Shown one piece after another: positions 14,713 through 24,141 of a DNA stretch of 34,239 nt. Made by a program: the position numbers and the translations under genes. Origin of the DNA: Alphaproteobacteria bacterium (GTDB taxonomy: Bacteria > Pseudomonadota > Alphaproteobacteria > Rhizobiales > OSC116); contig NVQL02000065.1 in assembly GCA_002400495.2 (NCBI GenBank), positions 1 to 34,239 of the forward strand, in the 5' to 3' direction. Position 1 is the first letter of the stretch. Each line of letters starts with the position of its first letter. The notes beneath the pieces were generated by a model, which ran no database searches, was not told the origin of the DNA, and saw only the letters and a list, made by a program, of their open reading frames with translations.

Positions 14713-15483
14713 ATGCGTTTACTCCCCATCATTATTTTAATAACCATTTCGGTTATTACCATTAAAACATTCTCCATAATGTTTGATCAAAACACCATTG
14801 TCTCTGGAGTTCAAATTGCCGAAGCTGCTGAAGGTGACCCGACAGAAGAGAGTGATTTGACAGATGAGGAAAAGGCTGAAATTAAAAAGGAAATGGATAA
14901 AAACGTTAAGCTTGAAGAGGAAAAACAAAGGGTTAGAGAGGCTAACCCAGTTGATGATGATGTTGATGTTCTGTTGCGTGATAGAGAGAAAAGAGGCACT
15001 ACGGAGTTTTTCTCGGACACTGAAATTCAGCTATTGCAAAGCTTGAAAAAACGCCGTGATATGTTAGACGAACGGCAAAGAAAAATTGAATTACAAGCCA
15101 AATTATTAGAAGCGACTGAACAGCAATTGGACAGCAAAATTGCGCGGTTGAAGTCGTTAGAAAAAACGATTAAAGATAAATTAGGCGAAGTGAATGAACA
15201 AGAAAATAATCGTTTTACCAGCTTGGTTAAAACCTATGAATCGATGAAGCCCAAAGAAGCCGCGCTTATATTATCGATTTTAGATTTATCAATTATGGAA
15301 AAAATAGCCAGATCAATGAGCACTAAAAAACTGGCGCCTGTGTTGGCTAGAATGGACCTTAAGGCGGCACGGGCATTGACCATTAGACTGGCGCAACCAC
15401 CTGTTGAACTTACTATGGATAAAATGACTTTGCCGCCAGAAACTAAAACCAATGTTGAATTGCCGCAATTGTCTTTGGAATAA
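14713..15483 (+). CDS. motE: MotE-like periplasmic chaperone (MgtE-N domain)
   Basis: 256 residues. An N-terminal signal or anchor (LLPIIILITISVITIKTF) is followed by a long charged coiled coil (about 50-165, EEEKQRVREA, LKKRRDMLDERQRKIELQAK, LKSLEKTIKDKLGEV). A C-terminal MgtE intracellular-N-like fold completes it (SMKPKEAALILSILDLSIME then KIARSMSTKKLAPVLARMDL). This layout is that of MotE, a periplasmic protein that helps MotC and stator function in rhizobia. Its place after fliL, fliM and DUF6468 agrees. It starts 81 bases after the preceding gene, probably in the same transcript. Confidence 0.85.
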   Translation: MRLLPIIILITISVITIKTFSIMFDQNTIVSGVQIAEAAEGDPTEESDLTDEEKAEIKKEMDKNVKLEEEKQRVREANPVDDDVDVLLRDREKRGTTEFFSDTEIQLLQSLKKRRDMLDERQRKIELQAKLLEATEQQLDSKIARLKSLEKTIKDKLGEVNEQENNRFTSLVKTYESMKPKEAALILSILDLSIMEKIARSMSTKKLAPVLARMDLKAARALTIRLAQPPVELTMDKMTLPPETKTNVELPQLSLE

Positions 15484-15680
15484 GTAAGCTAAGCTTAGGT
15501 ATTGGGTTGAAGTTTTTAGGCTATGGCATTGGTTTTATTTGGCAATAATTAGGTAACAATTAACCACGAGATGTTAAAAATAAGGGTGATGATTTTTAAT
15601 CAACAAAGATTTGTATTTTTGGCAGATTTTTGAAGTTTTAAAATTATTGAATGTTTAATATTTCAGAAGCTTAAGTTAGT

Positions 15681-18600
15681 ATGCGACAATATTACCAAAT
15701 TGATTTTTTGAACAATGCCAAACCCGTTTTTGGCATAAAAAAGCTAATTGTGTTTGCAATTTTGGTTTTGTTTATGCTTTTGGCCTCTGTTTCCAGTGGG
15801 TTCGCTGAAAATAATGTAGGGGTAAGGGCTGAAGTTGGCGAGGGCTATGGCCGTATTGTTTTTGATTTTGATGAATTTCCAGATTATAAATTAGAAATAC
15901 TCGAAGGGGTTTTGGTTTTAAGATTTAATGAAGAAGTTAACATTGAAGTTGATGCATTAGCTGACATATTGAGTGACTATATTGTGGTGGCACGGGTAGA
16001 CCCAGACAACACTGCAGTGCGTATTGCTTTGGCACAAGAAGTTAAAGTGAATAAATTAGAAGCAGCGGACAAATTATTTATTGATTTGTTGCCGCGTAGC
16101 TGGAGAGGCCTGTTGCCAGCTTTGCCCCCAGAAGTGGTTGTAGAGTTGGCGTTGCGAGCTGAAGAAGCTGAGCTGAGTGCACGTGAGCAAATATTGCGCC
16201 GCGAGCTAAGAAAACCCAAAAACGAACTTGTGGTGCGTTATGGTGAATTGCCGACTTTTACGCGTCTGTTTTTTGATTGGCGTCTTGATGTAGAAACAAA
16301 ATTGGAGCGTAATGGAAAAATTGTTACGTTGCGCTTTGACCATTATGCCAAGCCAGTGATACGGGATTTAAAAGCCTCGCCGCCTAAATATCTGAAGAAA
16401 ATTGATTATAGCGTGACGCGTAGAGAATTGGTGGTGAACTTAACCTTGGAAAAAGGCACTGATGTGCGGGGCTTCAAGGAAGGAACAGGTTTTGTCATTG
16501 ATTTATCGAAAGGTGATGGTGGTCAGCTTCAACGGCTTAATGAGACCGTTAGTGATAGTGACATTGCCGCTTTGGGTGGTCTTTTGGTTCAGGATGATGA
16601 AGGAAAGAAAGACCGAAATGAAATTGAATTTTTAGCGCCATCATTAGGTGACGATTCGGTAAATGATGAAGAACCTCAAGCTGTAACTACACCAGAAGCC
16701 GTGCCGGTGCTTAACTCTGAAATTATCATCGAAAATAATGAACCAGCGGCTGAAGATGTAGCGGTGGCGACGGAACTTCCTGAAAAACGTGAAACACCTG
16801 TTGATGAGATTGAATTCAAAGAAAACGCGCTAGAAAAAGGTGAAATTAGAGGCAGCCAGACCGTTAAAATTGCCTTGGACAAAGTGACGCAAGATGACGA
16901 AATTGAAGAAAATGTTGACACTCGCTTGCCAAAATTTTTAGCTGGTACATCAAACACTGACAATTTTGGTAATGATGAAAATATAAGTAAAGCCAAACCC
17001 AAAAACTATAAGCCAGTTTTGGTGGAAGCTGAAAAAGTTAAAGTTGAAGCGCTGCGCAGCAATAGAGAATATAAAATTACATTCCCGTTTAAAGATGACA
17101 TTGCGGTGGCGGCGTTTGAGCTGAATGATTTATTTTGGCTGGTTTTTGAAAAGAAAATTGATTTTGACATTAGTGAATTAGAGGCTGTTGCACCTGAGCT
17201 GATTAAAGTTGTGGATGTGCAGGTTATTGACAATAGCACAACCGTGCGGTTGAAATTTGACAAAAGATTACTGCCAGGCCTTGGTGCGATGAATTCTGAC
17301 TGGATATTATCGATTGGTGAATTGGTGCTGATAGACACTAAAGTGGTGAAATTGGCGCGCAAATATAAGCAAAATGGCCATGCGATTGTGCAAGTAAATA
17401 TGAGTGATCTGGGCAAAGTGCATTGGTTTACTGATGAAAAATTGGGGGATCGCATTGCAGTGATAACCGCCAAGGGACCTGCTAGAGGCATTCTTAAAAC
17501 TCATAATTTTGTGGAGTTTGCGGCTTTGCCGACCGTGCATGGTTTGATGTTTCAGGCGATTGCTGATGATATAAATGTGGCGGCTAATTTTGATCAAGCT
17601 GTGATTTCAAGCCGCGAAGGCTTGTCACTGACTGTCGGGCAAAATTATTCACGTCAATTGAGTGTGCTTAATAATGGTGACATTAAACGCCCAAGTGCCA
17701 TTGAGTTTAAAGATTTGAGACGTGACGCTTGGCAGTTTACCGATCGCCGGCGTGAGTTGAATAAGCTTATTGATGATGCTGAAACTGAGAAAGATCAGTC
17801 TATCTATCGATTGGAAATGATTGAATTTTTATTGTCTTACCAAATGGCCAATGAAGCTTTGGGCATGTTGGCTTTTGAAAAATTTAAAGCCCCTACATCG
17901 GCAAATTCGGCGCGGTATAAAAGCCTAGAAGGTGCAGCTTACACTTTAGCTGGTAAATATAATACAGCCATGAATGCCTTAAGTGCAGTGAGTATTCGTA
18001 ACAATAAAACGGCAAAATTATTCCGTGCCTATGCATTGTCAAAAACGGGCGCTCATCAGGAGTCTATTAAAGAATTTGATGCTTCTCAGGAAATGTTGGC
18101 GCAATTGCCACCCAAAATGGAAGCTAATTTTTTAATTGCCGCTGTTGAGTCGGCTTTGGAAATACCAAATTTGAATGCAGCCCAGAAGCATTTAATTATG
18201 CTGGGTAATGTGATGGAAACTGATTTTCAAAAGGCAAAATATTGGATGCTAATGGCACGCTTTAGCGAAATGAATGACGAAGTGCCTGAAGCTATTTTAA
18301 GGTATAGAGCCGCAGCAGATTATGACATTCGGCCAGTATCGGCTGAAGCCAATGGCAAGCTTAGCATGCTTGAATATCAAACAGGTGTCATAAAGATTGA
18401 TGAAGCGATTGATCAATTAAGTGGCAATGTGATGATGTGGCGCGGGGATAAAATTGAGCAAACCAATACGCTTAACCTGGGTAAATTATATATGGATAAG
18501 GGGAAATATCGCGAAGGTTTTGCTCTGCTAAAAACTGCTGTATCTAAATTTGATTCCGCCGAAATAGGCCGTGACACCGCCAAATATATGAGTGAGGTGT

Positions 18601-19436
18601 TTGAAGCACTTTATCTGGGCGGGAAGGCTAGTGAAATGCTGCCGTTTAAGGCTTTGGGATTATTTTATGACTTTAGAGAATTAACCCCAATTGGCCGCAA
18701 AGGCGATGAAATGATCCGTAATCTAGCGGATAGGCTGATTGATGTTGATTTGCTTGATCAGGCTATTGAATTGCTTGACCATCAGGTGAATAAACGATTG
18801 ACAGGCATTGCCAAGGCTGACGTCGCGGCTAAATTGGCTATGGTGCAATTGCTTAATTACCAACCTGAAAAAACCATTGTAACCATTGCAAAAACCCGTA
18901 TTGCCAATATGCCGACACATATAACCCGCAAGAGAGATTTGCTTGAAGCACGGGCATTGGTTGAAATTGGCCGCACTCAAAGTGCAATCACGCGGCTTGA
19001 AGGCTATCGAGGTAAGGATGTTTCGGCGATTAAATCTGAAGCTTATTGGCGTGGTAGTTATTGGCAGAAAGCTGGGGAAGAATTTGAAACCATGGTGGCT
19101 AACCGCTGGCAGGATGATGTGCCTTTGCTAGACAATGAGCGCCACATATTGTTGCGCAGTGCCATTGCTTACAAAATGGCTGAAGATGATTTGGCTTTAG
19201 GGCGTTTGCGCAAGCAATATATGCGCAAAATGGAAAATACCTCGCATGCAGGTTCATTTAATTTGGTGGTTGATGAGGCTGCGACGGACGCGGTTGGATT
19301 TAGGAAATTGGCGCGTGAAATTGCCGAAGTTGATTTGTTGAAAGAATTTATCTCTGACTTTAGGGTCAATGAAGCCAAAGACATTCGTGATAGAAATAAT
19401 CAATTGAGCGGAGTGAACGCTTCGGCGAGTGGCTAA
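15681..19436 (+). CDS. Large periplasmic tetratricopeptide-repeat protein
   Basis: 1,251 residues. A signal peptide (LIVFAILVLFMLLASVSSG, cleavage near GFA) is followed by two beta-rich modules. The first is at about 45-280 (VGEGYGRIVFDFDEFPDYKL and ADKLFIDLLPRSWRG). The second is at about 440-700 and has a similar pattern (REYKITFPFKDDIAVAAFEL). An acidic low-complexity linker joins them. The C-terminal part (about 720-1,230) is helical repeats of TPR type (SLEGAAYTLAGKYNTAMNAL, ALSKTGAHQESIKEF, TNTLNLGKLYMDKGKYREGF). Proteins of this kind are found after MotE in alphaproteobacterial flagellar clusters; the function is not established. It probably acts as a periplasmic scaffold. The 197-base gap before it shows no clear promoter. 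Confidence 0.85.
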   Translation: MRQYYQIDFLNNAKPVFGIKKLIVFAILVLFMLLASVSSGFAENNVGVRAEVGEGYGRIVFDFDEFPDYKLEILEGVLVLRFNEEVNIEVDALADILSDYIVVARVDPDNTAVRIALAQEVKVNKLEAADKLFIDLLPRSWRGLLPALPPEVVVELALRAEEAELSAREQILRRELRKPKNELVVRYGELPTFTRLFFDWRLDVETKLERNGKIVTLRFDHYAKPVIRDLKASPPKYLKKIDYSVTRRELVVNLTLEKGTDVRGFKEGTGFVIDLSKGDGGQLQRLNETVSDSDIAALGGLLVQDDEGKKDRNEIEFLAPSLGDDSVNDEEPQAVTTPEAVPVLNSEIIIENNEPAAEDVAVATELPEKRETPVDEIEFKENALEKGEIRGSQTVKIALDKVTQDDEIEENVDTRLPKFLAGTSNTDNFGNDENISKAKPKNYKPVLVEAEKVKVEALRSNREYKITFPFKDDIAVAAFELNDLFWLVFEKKIDFDISELEAVAPELIKVVDVQVIDNSTTVRLKFDKRLLPGLGAMNSDWILSIGELVLIDTKVVKLARKYKQNGHAIVQVNMSDLGKVHWFTDEKLGDRIAVITAKGPARGILKTHNFVEFAALPTVHGLMFQAIADDINVAANFDQAVISSREGLSLTVGQNYSRQLSVLNNGDIKRPSAIEFKDLRRDAWQFTDRRRELNKLIDDAETEKDQSIYRLEMIEFLLSYQMANEALGMLAFEKFKAPTSANSARYKSLEGAAYTLAGKYNTAMNALSAVSIRNNKTAKLFRAYALSKTGAHQESIKEFDASQEMLAQLPPKMEANFLIAAVESALEIPNLNAAQKHLIMLGNVMETDFQKAKYWMLMARFSEMNDEVPEAILRYRAAADYDIRPVSAEANGKLSMLEYQTGVIKIDEAIDQLSGNVMMWRGDKIEQTNTLNLGKLYMDKGKYREGFALLKTAVSKFDSAEIGRDTAKYMSEVFEALYLGGKASEMLPFKALGLFYDFRELTPIGRKGDEMIRNLADRLIDVDLLDQAIELLDHQVNKRLTGIAKADVAAKLAMVQLLNYQPEKTIVTIAKTRIANMPTHITRKRDLLEARALVEIGRTQSAITRLEGYRGKDVSAIKSEAYWRGSYWQKAGEEFETMVANRWQDDVPLLDNERHILLRSAIAYKMAEDDLALGRLRKQYMRKMENTSHAGSFNLVVDEAATDAVGFRKLAREIAEVDLLKEFISDFRVNEAKDIRDRNNQLSGVNASASG

Positions 19437-19447
19437 CTGTGTTTAGA

Positions 19448-19726
19448 TTAGCAGCGCCTATAAACCCAAATTGAACCACCAATAAATAGCACGGAGACAA
19501 ATGCCATTAAATATTGCGTCTCAACTATAAAGTAATTGGTGATTATGGCGAATATGCAGGCGGAAATAACACCGATCGGTTTATAGATTGAGTGCCATGA
19601 TTTTTTTGGGTTGTGCTGTTTAAATAAACGTCTTTCTATGCGGGAATTGAGCATATGGGTGATGAGTTTATAGGCGCCGATAAATACGATCAGCATGATG
19701 AATGCGAATATGAAAATACGGAACAT
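19448..19726 (-). CDS. Small membrane protein of unknown function
   Basis: 92 residues with three hydrophobic stretches (about 3-22, 50-68 and 72-88) and a basic middle loop (RIERRLFKQHNPKKSW). GAGGTG lies 5 bases before the start ATG, a strong ribosome binding site. It converges with the large repeat protein (11 bases between stops) and is not visibly linked to flagellar function. I do not recognise a family. Confidence 0.75.
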   Translation of the reverse strand: MFRIFIFAFIMLIVFIGAYKLITHMLNSRIERRLFKQHNPKKSWHSIYKPIGVISACIFAIITNYFIVETQYLMAFVSVLFIGGSIWVYRRC

Positions 19727-19797
19727 GGCTCACCTCTTTAAATTGTATATTGATTATATATGGTGATTTTTGTCACAATTTCAAGCATGGTTTTTAT

Positions 19798-20235
19798 TTA
19801 CCAATCTGTACCATCGGGATATTCGGCAGGGCCTTTAAGCTCTAATTTATTGCCAAACGGATCAAATACATAAAATGAATGACCCATGCCACGCGCGCCG
19901 CCATGCATGGCTTCACGATCAATTTCAACATTGTGAGCTTTGAGGTGATTGCGCATTTCGTCATGATCGAACGGGCTGAGGGCAATGCAGACATGATCGA
20001 CATTGCGACCACCAGCAACGGGAGGAATGGCACCCTTTGCGCCTTCATGGGTGATGTCCCACAATACAATGAGTGATGAGCCGCACCAGACTTGCTCCAT
20101 GCCTAATGTGGGGTATGAATAGCCGTCAACGCAGCCCAGTATATTGCGATAGAAATCTAAAGCTTTTGGCATGTCATCAACTATAAATACAATATGATCT
20201 AAGCCGACAAGAGTGAATGGTGGTTTACTGGTCAT
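19798..20235 (-). CDS. VOC (glyoxalase/dioxygenase) family protein
   Basis: 145 residues from the ATG at 20235 (MTSKPPFTLVGLDHIVFIVD), with AAGG 8 bases upstream. The frame is open further upstream but that part does not look like protein. Paired beta-alpha-beta-beta modules carry metal-ligand positions His in GLDHIVF, His in VDHVCIAL and Glu in LELKGPAEYPDG. DMPKALDFYRNILGC and SFYVFDPFGNKLELKGP are typical of VOC lyases and dioxygenases. The substrate cannot be told. It lies 112 bases after the DinB-family gene, and neither belongs to the flagellar system. Confidence 0.9.
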   Translation of the reverse strand: MTSKPPFTLVGLDHIVFIVDDMPKALDFYRNILGCVDGYSYPTLGMEQVWCGSSLIVLWDITHEGAKGAIPPVAGGRNVDHVCIALSPFDHDEMRNHLKAHNVEIDREAMHGGARGMGHSFYVFDPFGNKLELKGPAEYPDGTDW

Positions 20236-20347
20236 GGTGTTCGCCTTTTTGAATTTTATTGGATAATATTCTGTATTCATCCTGAGTTGCAAGTATAATA
20301 TCGAAACCAGTGTCGAAAGCTTATTTTGACTTCGAGCTATGCTAGTT

Positions 20348-20905
20348 TCAGAACTCGCTCCACACTTTTTCTTCTGATGTGCCAAGTTCCAATAAATCGG
20401 CGGAGCGCAGATGTTTGTCGTCCCCAGTGAGGTAGAATTCGTCTAATTGAGGGGGCGTGACTTTCGTACCTGACAACATGCAATGCGCTTGTCCTCTATG
20501 ATGAATTTGGTGCTGGATCAGATGAAGAAACACTCTGTCGAATCGCTCCGACTGTATTGCATCATCCCGTACAATTTGAATGGAGTGGCTGCCATCCAAA
20601 TTCCCGAGATTATCACACGCATCTATTAGTCGGGTGTCGATTTTTCTTTGTTCATCATAGAGTTGCGTCATATCTTGAAAAGGTAAACTCTTTTCGAAGG
20701 CTGAATATCCCATACAGTCACCTTCAAGAGCCGATACGTAGAACCAATCTACGATCAATATATGGTTGAGTGTTTCAATGAACGTTGGGAAAAATCCAAC
20801 TCGTTTTTTGGATAGTTCATCGGCATCTAAAGACAGGCAAGCCTTGCCGAGCCGAAGATTAGCCCAAGCGTTGTTTTGGGCTTGCACGCAAAAGAGTTTG
20901 TTCAT
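20348..20905 (-). CDS. DinB-family protein (putative metal-dependent four-helix bundle)
   Basis: 185 residues. His in TLNHILIVDWFYVSAL and His residues in HLIQHQIHHRGQAHCMLSGT occupy the places of the three-histidine metal site of the DinB/YfiT-like fold, and the protein length fits. The N-terminal NNAWANLRLGKA is also typical. These proteins are often thiol-dependent transferases or hydrolases; the substrate here is unknown. The start is 49 bases after the fliP stop on the same strand, so it might be read through from fliOP. Confidence 0.85.
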   Translation of the reverse strand: MNKLFCVQAQNNAWANLRLGKACLSLDADELSKKRVGFFPTFIETLNHILIVDWFYVSALEGDCMGYSAFEKSLPFQDMTQLYDEQRKIDTRLIDACDNLGNLDGSHSIQIVRDDAIQSERFDRVFLHLIQHQIHHRGQAHCMLSGTKVTPPQLDEFYLTGDDKHLRSADLLELGTSEEKVWSEF

Positions 20906-20954
20906 GCAATATATTTATCTGGTAATTGAAGGATTGTCTAATTTAAATGGTTGG

Positions 20955-21743
20955 CTAGCCTGTCAGGTTTGCGCCGAAGCTTTGTACTAAGCTGCCTGTA
21001 ACTAAATTCCAACCATCGACTAAAACAAAAAAGACGAGTTTGAACGGTAGTGAGATGATCACGGGTGGGAGCATCATCATGCCCATGGACATGAGGATGG
21101 AGGCCACCACCATATCGATGACAATGAAGGGGATAAAGATAAGGAAGCCGATTTCGAAGGCGCGGCGCAGTTCGCTAATCATAAAAGCGGGGATAAGGGT
21201 GATGGTTGAAACGTCTTCAGGGGTTTCGGGTAGTTCTTGTTGGGCGATGTCTAAAAATAGGCGCAGATCTTTATCACGCACATTGGCCAACATGAATTGT
21301 TTAAACGGCACAATCGACACTTCGAAAGCTTCTTGTAGCTCCATCGTGCCTTCGGTGAGTGGCCTTATGCCCGTGTCATAAGCCACTTCGAACACAGGAG
21401 CCATGATGAAAGCGGTGAGGAATAAAGACAAGGAAATGATGACGCTGTTGGGTGGTGAAGTGTTCACTCCCATGGCGGTGCGTAATAATGACAAAACAAT
21501 CACCACACGGGTGAAAGAGGTGACCATTACTAATATCGACGGTGCGAGCGAAAGAATGGTGATGAGGGCGATGATTTGCAACGCCTGATCGGTGAGGCCT
21601 AAGCCATCGGTGAATGAGATGGTTAAATCATCAGCGAAGGTTTCACTAGCGCCTAAAGCGGTGATAAACAAGCCTAAAAAGATCGGCAATGTGATGATGA
21701 TAAAGCGCCGAATATATTTAGTGATGGGCTTTTTGAGGGGCAT
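20955..21743 (-). CDS. fliP: Flagellar type III export gate protein FliP
   Basis: 262 residues. A cleavable signal (IIITLPIFLGLFITALGASE, cleavage near TFA) is followed by QIIALITILSLAPSILVMVT, SFTRVVIVLSLLRTAMG, and SIVPFKQFMLANVRDKDLRL. The final membrane region has PAFMISELRRAFEIGFLIF and GMMMLPPVIISLPFKLVFFV. These are family-defining FliP segments. FliP forms the gate ring with FliQ and FliR, encoded on the other side of the divergent region. It lies 34 bases after fliO. Confidence 0.98.
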   Translation of the reverse strand: MPLKKPITKYIRRFIIITLPIFLGLFITALGASETFADDLTISFTDGLGLTDQALQIIALITILSLAPSILVMVTSFTRVVIVLSLLRTAMGVNTSPPNSVIISLSLFLTAFIMAPVFEVAYDTGIRPLTEGTMELQEAFEVSIVPFKQFMLANVRDKDLRLFLDIAQQELPETPEDVSTITLIPAFMISELRRAFEIGFLIFIPFIVIDMVVASILMSMGMMMLPPVIISLPFKLVFFVLVDGWNLVTGSLVQSFGANLTG

Positions 21744-21777
21744 GGGCTTGGGCTTCTGGTGTTATAACGGCTTTGAT

Positions 21778-22347
21778 TTATTTTTCAGGTTCAGCAAGGG
21801 CTTTGGCGTCTTGCAATTTGCCTTTAATGTCTTTTGAGTCGGTGATTTTGGGTTGTTTGTCTTTAAATTCTAGGTCGCTTTCTGGGTCTTTGTTTTTTTG
21901 AATTTTGGGATCTTGTTCTTGATTATCGGGGGTTTCTGCATCGGGTGTTGGTGTTAGATTAGCTTCTAGGGTTTTATCAACTTTGAAAGTGGATTGAACA
22001 GGCGTTCTGATGCTGCCGACTTGTTTGGAAGCGGTTAATTCTGATTGATGTAAGCCGTTACTCGGTTCGGGCGTTACGGTTTCAATAAGTTGTGAATGGT
22101 TTTCACCCAATAGAATCACATGGCGTAAATTGTCGCGGCCAATGATAATCACTTTGGTTTTTTGATCTATCGGCAATACTTCTTGAATGAATAGGCTTGA
22201 AGATTTGCTGTTGAAAATATCATTATGCTGGGCGCTTGCAGGGATTTTATTTTTATTAATGCGTTTTAAAACAAATGCAATGGCCAGAATAAGTATGATA
22301 ATGGCGGCTAAGGCACCAAAATATTTTATATAGCTGATAAGGTCCAT
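21778..22347 (-). CDS. fliO: Flagellar assembly protein FliO
   Basis: 189 residues. A single N-terminal membrane span (FGALAAIIILILAIAFVLKR) is followed by the small FliO domain (FIQEVLPIDQKTKVIIIGRD and NLRHVILLGENHSQLIETV). A long polar, disordered tail with Pro, Asp, Glu and Lys makes up the last half. FliO stabilises FliP complexes during export gate assembly. It precedes fliP in the same operon, and the CtrA-type boxes at 22396-22490 lie between it and flgB. Confidence 0.9.
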   Translation of the reverse strand: MDLISYIKYFGALAAIIILILAIAFVLKRINKNKIPASAQHNDIFNSKSSSLFIQEVLPIDQKTKVIIIGRDNLRHVILLGENHSQLIETVTPEPSNGLHQSELTASKQVGSIRTPVQSTFKVDKTLEANLTPTPDAETPDNQEQDPKIQKNKDPESDLEFKDKQPKITDSKDIKGKLQDAKALAEPEK

Positions 22348-22395
22348 AATATCCTCAAATTTAAATTTATATCAGTACTAGCTGATTCTAATAAG

Positions 22396-22490
22396 TTAAT
22401 CAAAAGTTAATATGGTAGGAAAAAAACGCCTAAATTGGGTGGTTTTATGGCTTTAAATAAATGATTTGCAAATCATTAATAAGATGTTAA
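22396..22490. promoter_or_regulatory. Two CtrA-type boxes in the fliO/flgB divergent region
   Basis: TTAA-TCAAAAG-TTAA (22396-22410) and TTAA-TAAGATG-TTAACC (22476-22490, extending to TTAACCAT) both fit TTAA-N7-TTAA with seven-base spacing. They lie in the 265 bases between the divergent fliOP and flgBC-fliEQR-flhB operons. Each could serve one direction. The rest of the gap holds no gene. Confidence 0.7.
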
Positions 22491-22612
22491 CCATAAAGGG
22501 GGCAAAATCTACCTATCTAGATTCGCCTTATGTCTATATTTAAATAAAGACTGTGGCGGTATTTATTTAAAGCACGATAGACGTGAAATTAAAATAGAGG
22601 CAGGACATCCGC

Positions 22613-23020
22613 TTGATCGGTAATTTAAAAATTTTTTCGTTGTTAAAGACGCGCATGCAGTGGCACCAATCCAACCAAGCGGTGATTGCTGAAAACATTG
22701 CGCATGCTAACACGCCCGATTATAAAGCACGACAATTGTCTGAGCCTGATTTTGAGGCCATTTTGCTGCGTGAGCGGCAAAATGGCTACGGTCCATCGAC
22801 GTTAAAACGCACCAATGCCGCGCATTTGCAAGTTTCGCTTGAGCAAGTTGATGTAGGCCAAGCTGAAGAAGTCGCCGATTGGGAGGTTACTCCCTCGGGC
22901 AATAGTGTGGTGCTTGAAGAGCAGATGATGAAATTGGCTGAAAACCAATTGAATTATCAAACGGTGACATCGCTTTATTCGAAGTCACTTAAATTAATGA
23001 AAATTGCGGTTGGTAATTAG
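22613..23020 (+). CDS. flgB: Flagellar proximal rod protein FlgB
   Basis: 135 residues with a TTG start at 22613; AGGA lies 7 bases upstream and an in-frame TAG lies at 22594, so no earlier start is possible. N-terminal rod motif QAVIAENIAHANTPDYKARQ, and the C-terminal MMKLAENQLNYQTVTSLYSK with KSLKLMKIAVGN. FlgB is the most proximal rod subunit, just outside the export gate. It starts the flgB-flgC-fliE-fliQ-fliR-flhB operon. Confidence 0.96.
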   Translation: MIGNLKIFSLLKTRMQWHQSNQAVIAENIAHANTPDYKARQLSEPDFEAILLRERQNGYGPSTLKRTNAAHLQVSLEQVDVGQAEEVADWEVTPSGNSVVLEEQMMKLAENQLNYQTVTSLYSKSLKLMKIAVGN

Positions 23021-23031
23021 AGGTAAATACT

Positions 23032-23442
23032 ATGGATGTAATGAAAGCAATTATGGTGGCGGCTACAGGTCTTAGGGCACAAAGTAGTCGTATGCGCGTG
23101 ATATCTGAAAATATCGCTAATGCTCATTCAACAGGTTTGACGCCTGGCGGAGATCCGTTTCAGCGTAAAATATCAACCTTTAAAAAAGAATTTGATGATG
23201 ACCTAAATGCCAATGTTGTGGTGGCTGGTCGCATTCTTAAAGACCAAAGCGCATTTGAGCTAAAATATGACCCGAGTCATCCGGCTGCGAATGCTGAAGG
23301 TTATATAAAATTATCGAATGTCAATGAATTGATAGAAATGGCAGATATGCGCGAAGCGCAAAGAAGTTATGAAGCGAATTTGAATGTAATCACTTCATCA
23401 CGTACCATGATATCTAAAACTATCGATATTTTAAAAGGTTAA
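23032..23442 (+). CDS. flgC: Flagellar proximal rod protein FlgC
   Basis: 136 residues. N-terminal KAIMVAATGLRAQSSRMRVI followed by SENIANAHSTGLTPGGDPFQ, and C-terminal NELIEMADMREAQRSYEANL with VITSSRTMISKTIDIL, all typical of FlgC. It forms the proximal rod with FlgB and FlgF. It follows flgB by 11 bases and precedes fliE by 49. Confidence 0.97.
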   Translation: MDVMKAIMVAATGLRAQSSRMRVISENIANAHSTGLTPGGDPFQRKISTFKKEFDDDLNANVVVAGRILKDQSAFELKYDPSHPAANAEGYIKLSNVNELIEMADMREAQRSYEANLNVITSSRTMISKTIDILKG

Positions 23443-23491
23443 GCGCCGCCTTGTTAAGCGGATGAAATAACGAATAAAAGAGAGCAAAATC

Positions 23492-23815
23492 ATGGTTGCC
23501 AATAGTTTGCAAGCGAGCCAAGCCTATATGAACGCACTGAATAGTGTGGGCGGGGGGGCTGCAAAACCCCAAAGCATGGTGGAAACGGGTGCTGACAAAG
23601 GTGGCTTTGGTGACATGGTGAGCGACACTGTCAACCAAATTGTAAGTGCAGGACAAAACGCTGATGATAAAGTGGTTCAACAAGCGGTTGGAAAAGTTGA
23701 TGTTGTTGACGTTGTAACCGCGGTTGCAGAAACTGAACTGGCGGTTCAAACGCTGGTTTCAGTAAGAGATCGTGTAATTTCTGCGTATCAGGATATACTG
23801 CGGATGCCGATTTGA
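23492..23815 (+). CDS. fliE: Flagellar hook-basal body complex protein FliE
   Basis: 107 residues. The C-terminal helical part, VTAVAETELAVQTLVSVRDR followed by VISAYQDILRMPI, is the family signature. The N-terminal half is glycine-rich (NSVGGGAAKPQSM). FliE joins the MS ring and the rod and is an early export substrate. It lies between flgC and fliQ, as in many flgBC-fliE operons. Confidence 0.96.
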   Translation: MVANSLQASQAYMNALNSVGGGAAKPQSMVETGADKGGFGDMVSDTVNQIVSAGQNADDKVVQQAVGKVDVVDVVTAVAETELAVQTLVSVRDRVISAYQDILRMPI

Positions 23816-23865
23816 TTCTGTTGATTCGAATTTAGGCATGATGTAGATATATGGATGGCTGAGCT

Positions 23866-24141
23866 ATGAATGGTGCGGAAACATTAGATTATGCGCGTGA
23901 CGCAGTTTATGTGATGTTGTTGATGTCAGGCCCCATTATGGTGGTTGCCTTAATGGTTGGTTTGGTTATTGCGCTGTTTCAAGCGCTCACGCAAATTCAA
24001 GAGATGACTTTGGTATTTGTGCCCAAAATTGTGGCGATATTTGTTACATTGCTTTTGCTTTTGCCATTTATGGCCTCGACTTTGGCTGGCTTTATGAACA
24101 GAACCATGGAAAACATCATCATTGTAGGTGGGACGGTTTAA
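23866..24141 (+). CDS. fliQ: Flagellar type III export gate protein FliQ
   Basis: 91 residues with two membrane helices. Segments VMLLMSGPIMVVALMVGLVI, ALFQALTQIQEMTLVFVPKI and LPFMASTLAGFMNRTME match FliQ. It is a component of the FliPQR gate. Its stop is immediately followed by the fliR start. Confidence 0.98.
   Translation: MNGAETLDYARDAVYVMLLMSGPIMVVALMVGLVIALFQALTQIQEMTLVFVPKIVAIFVTLLLLLPFMASTLAGFMNRTMENIIIVGGTV

Noticed and set aside
17006..17491. 161-residue minus-strand frame inside the large repeat protein
   Set aside because: Shadow of a well-supported coding frame; no start signal or family resemblance.
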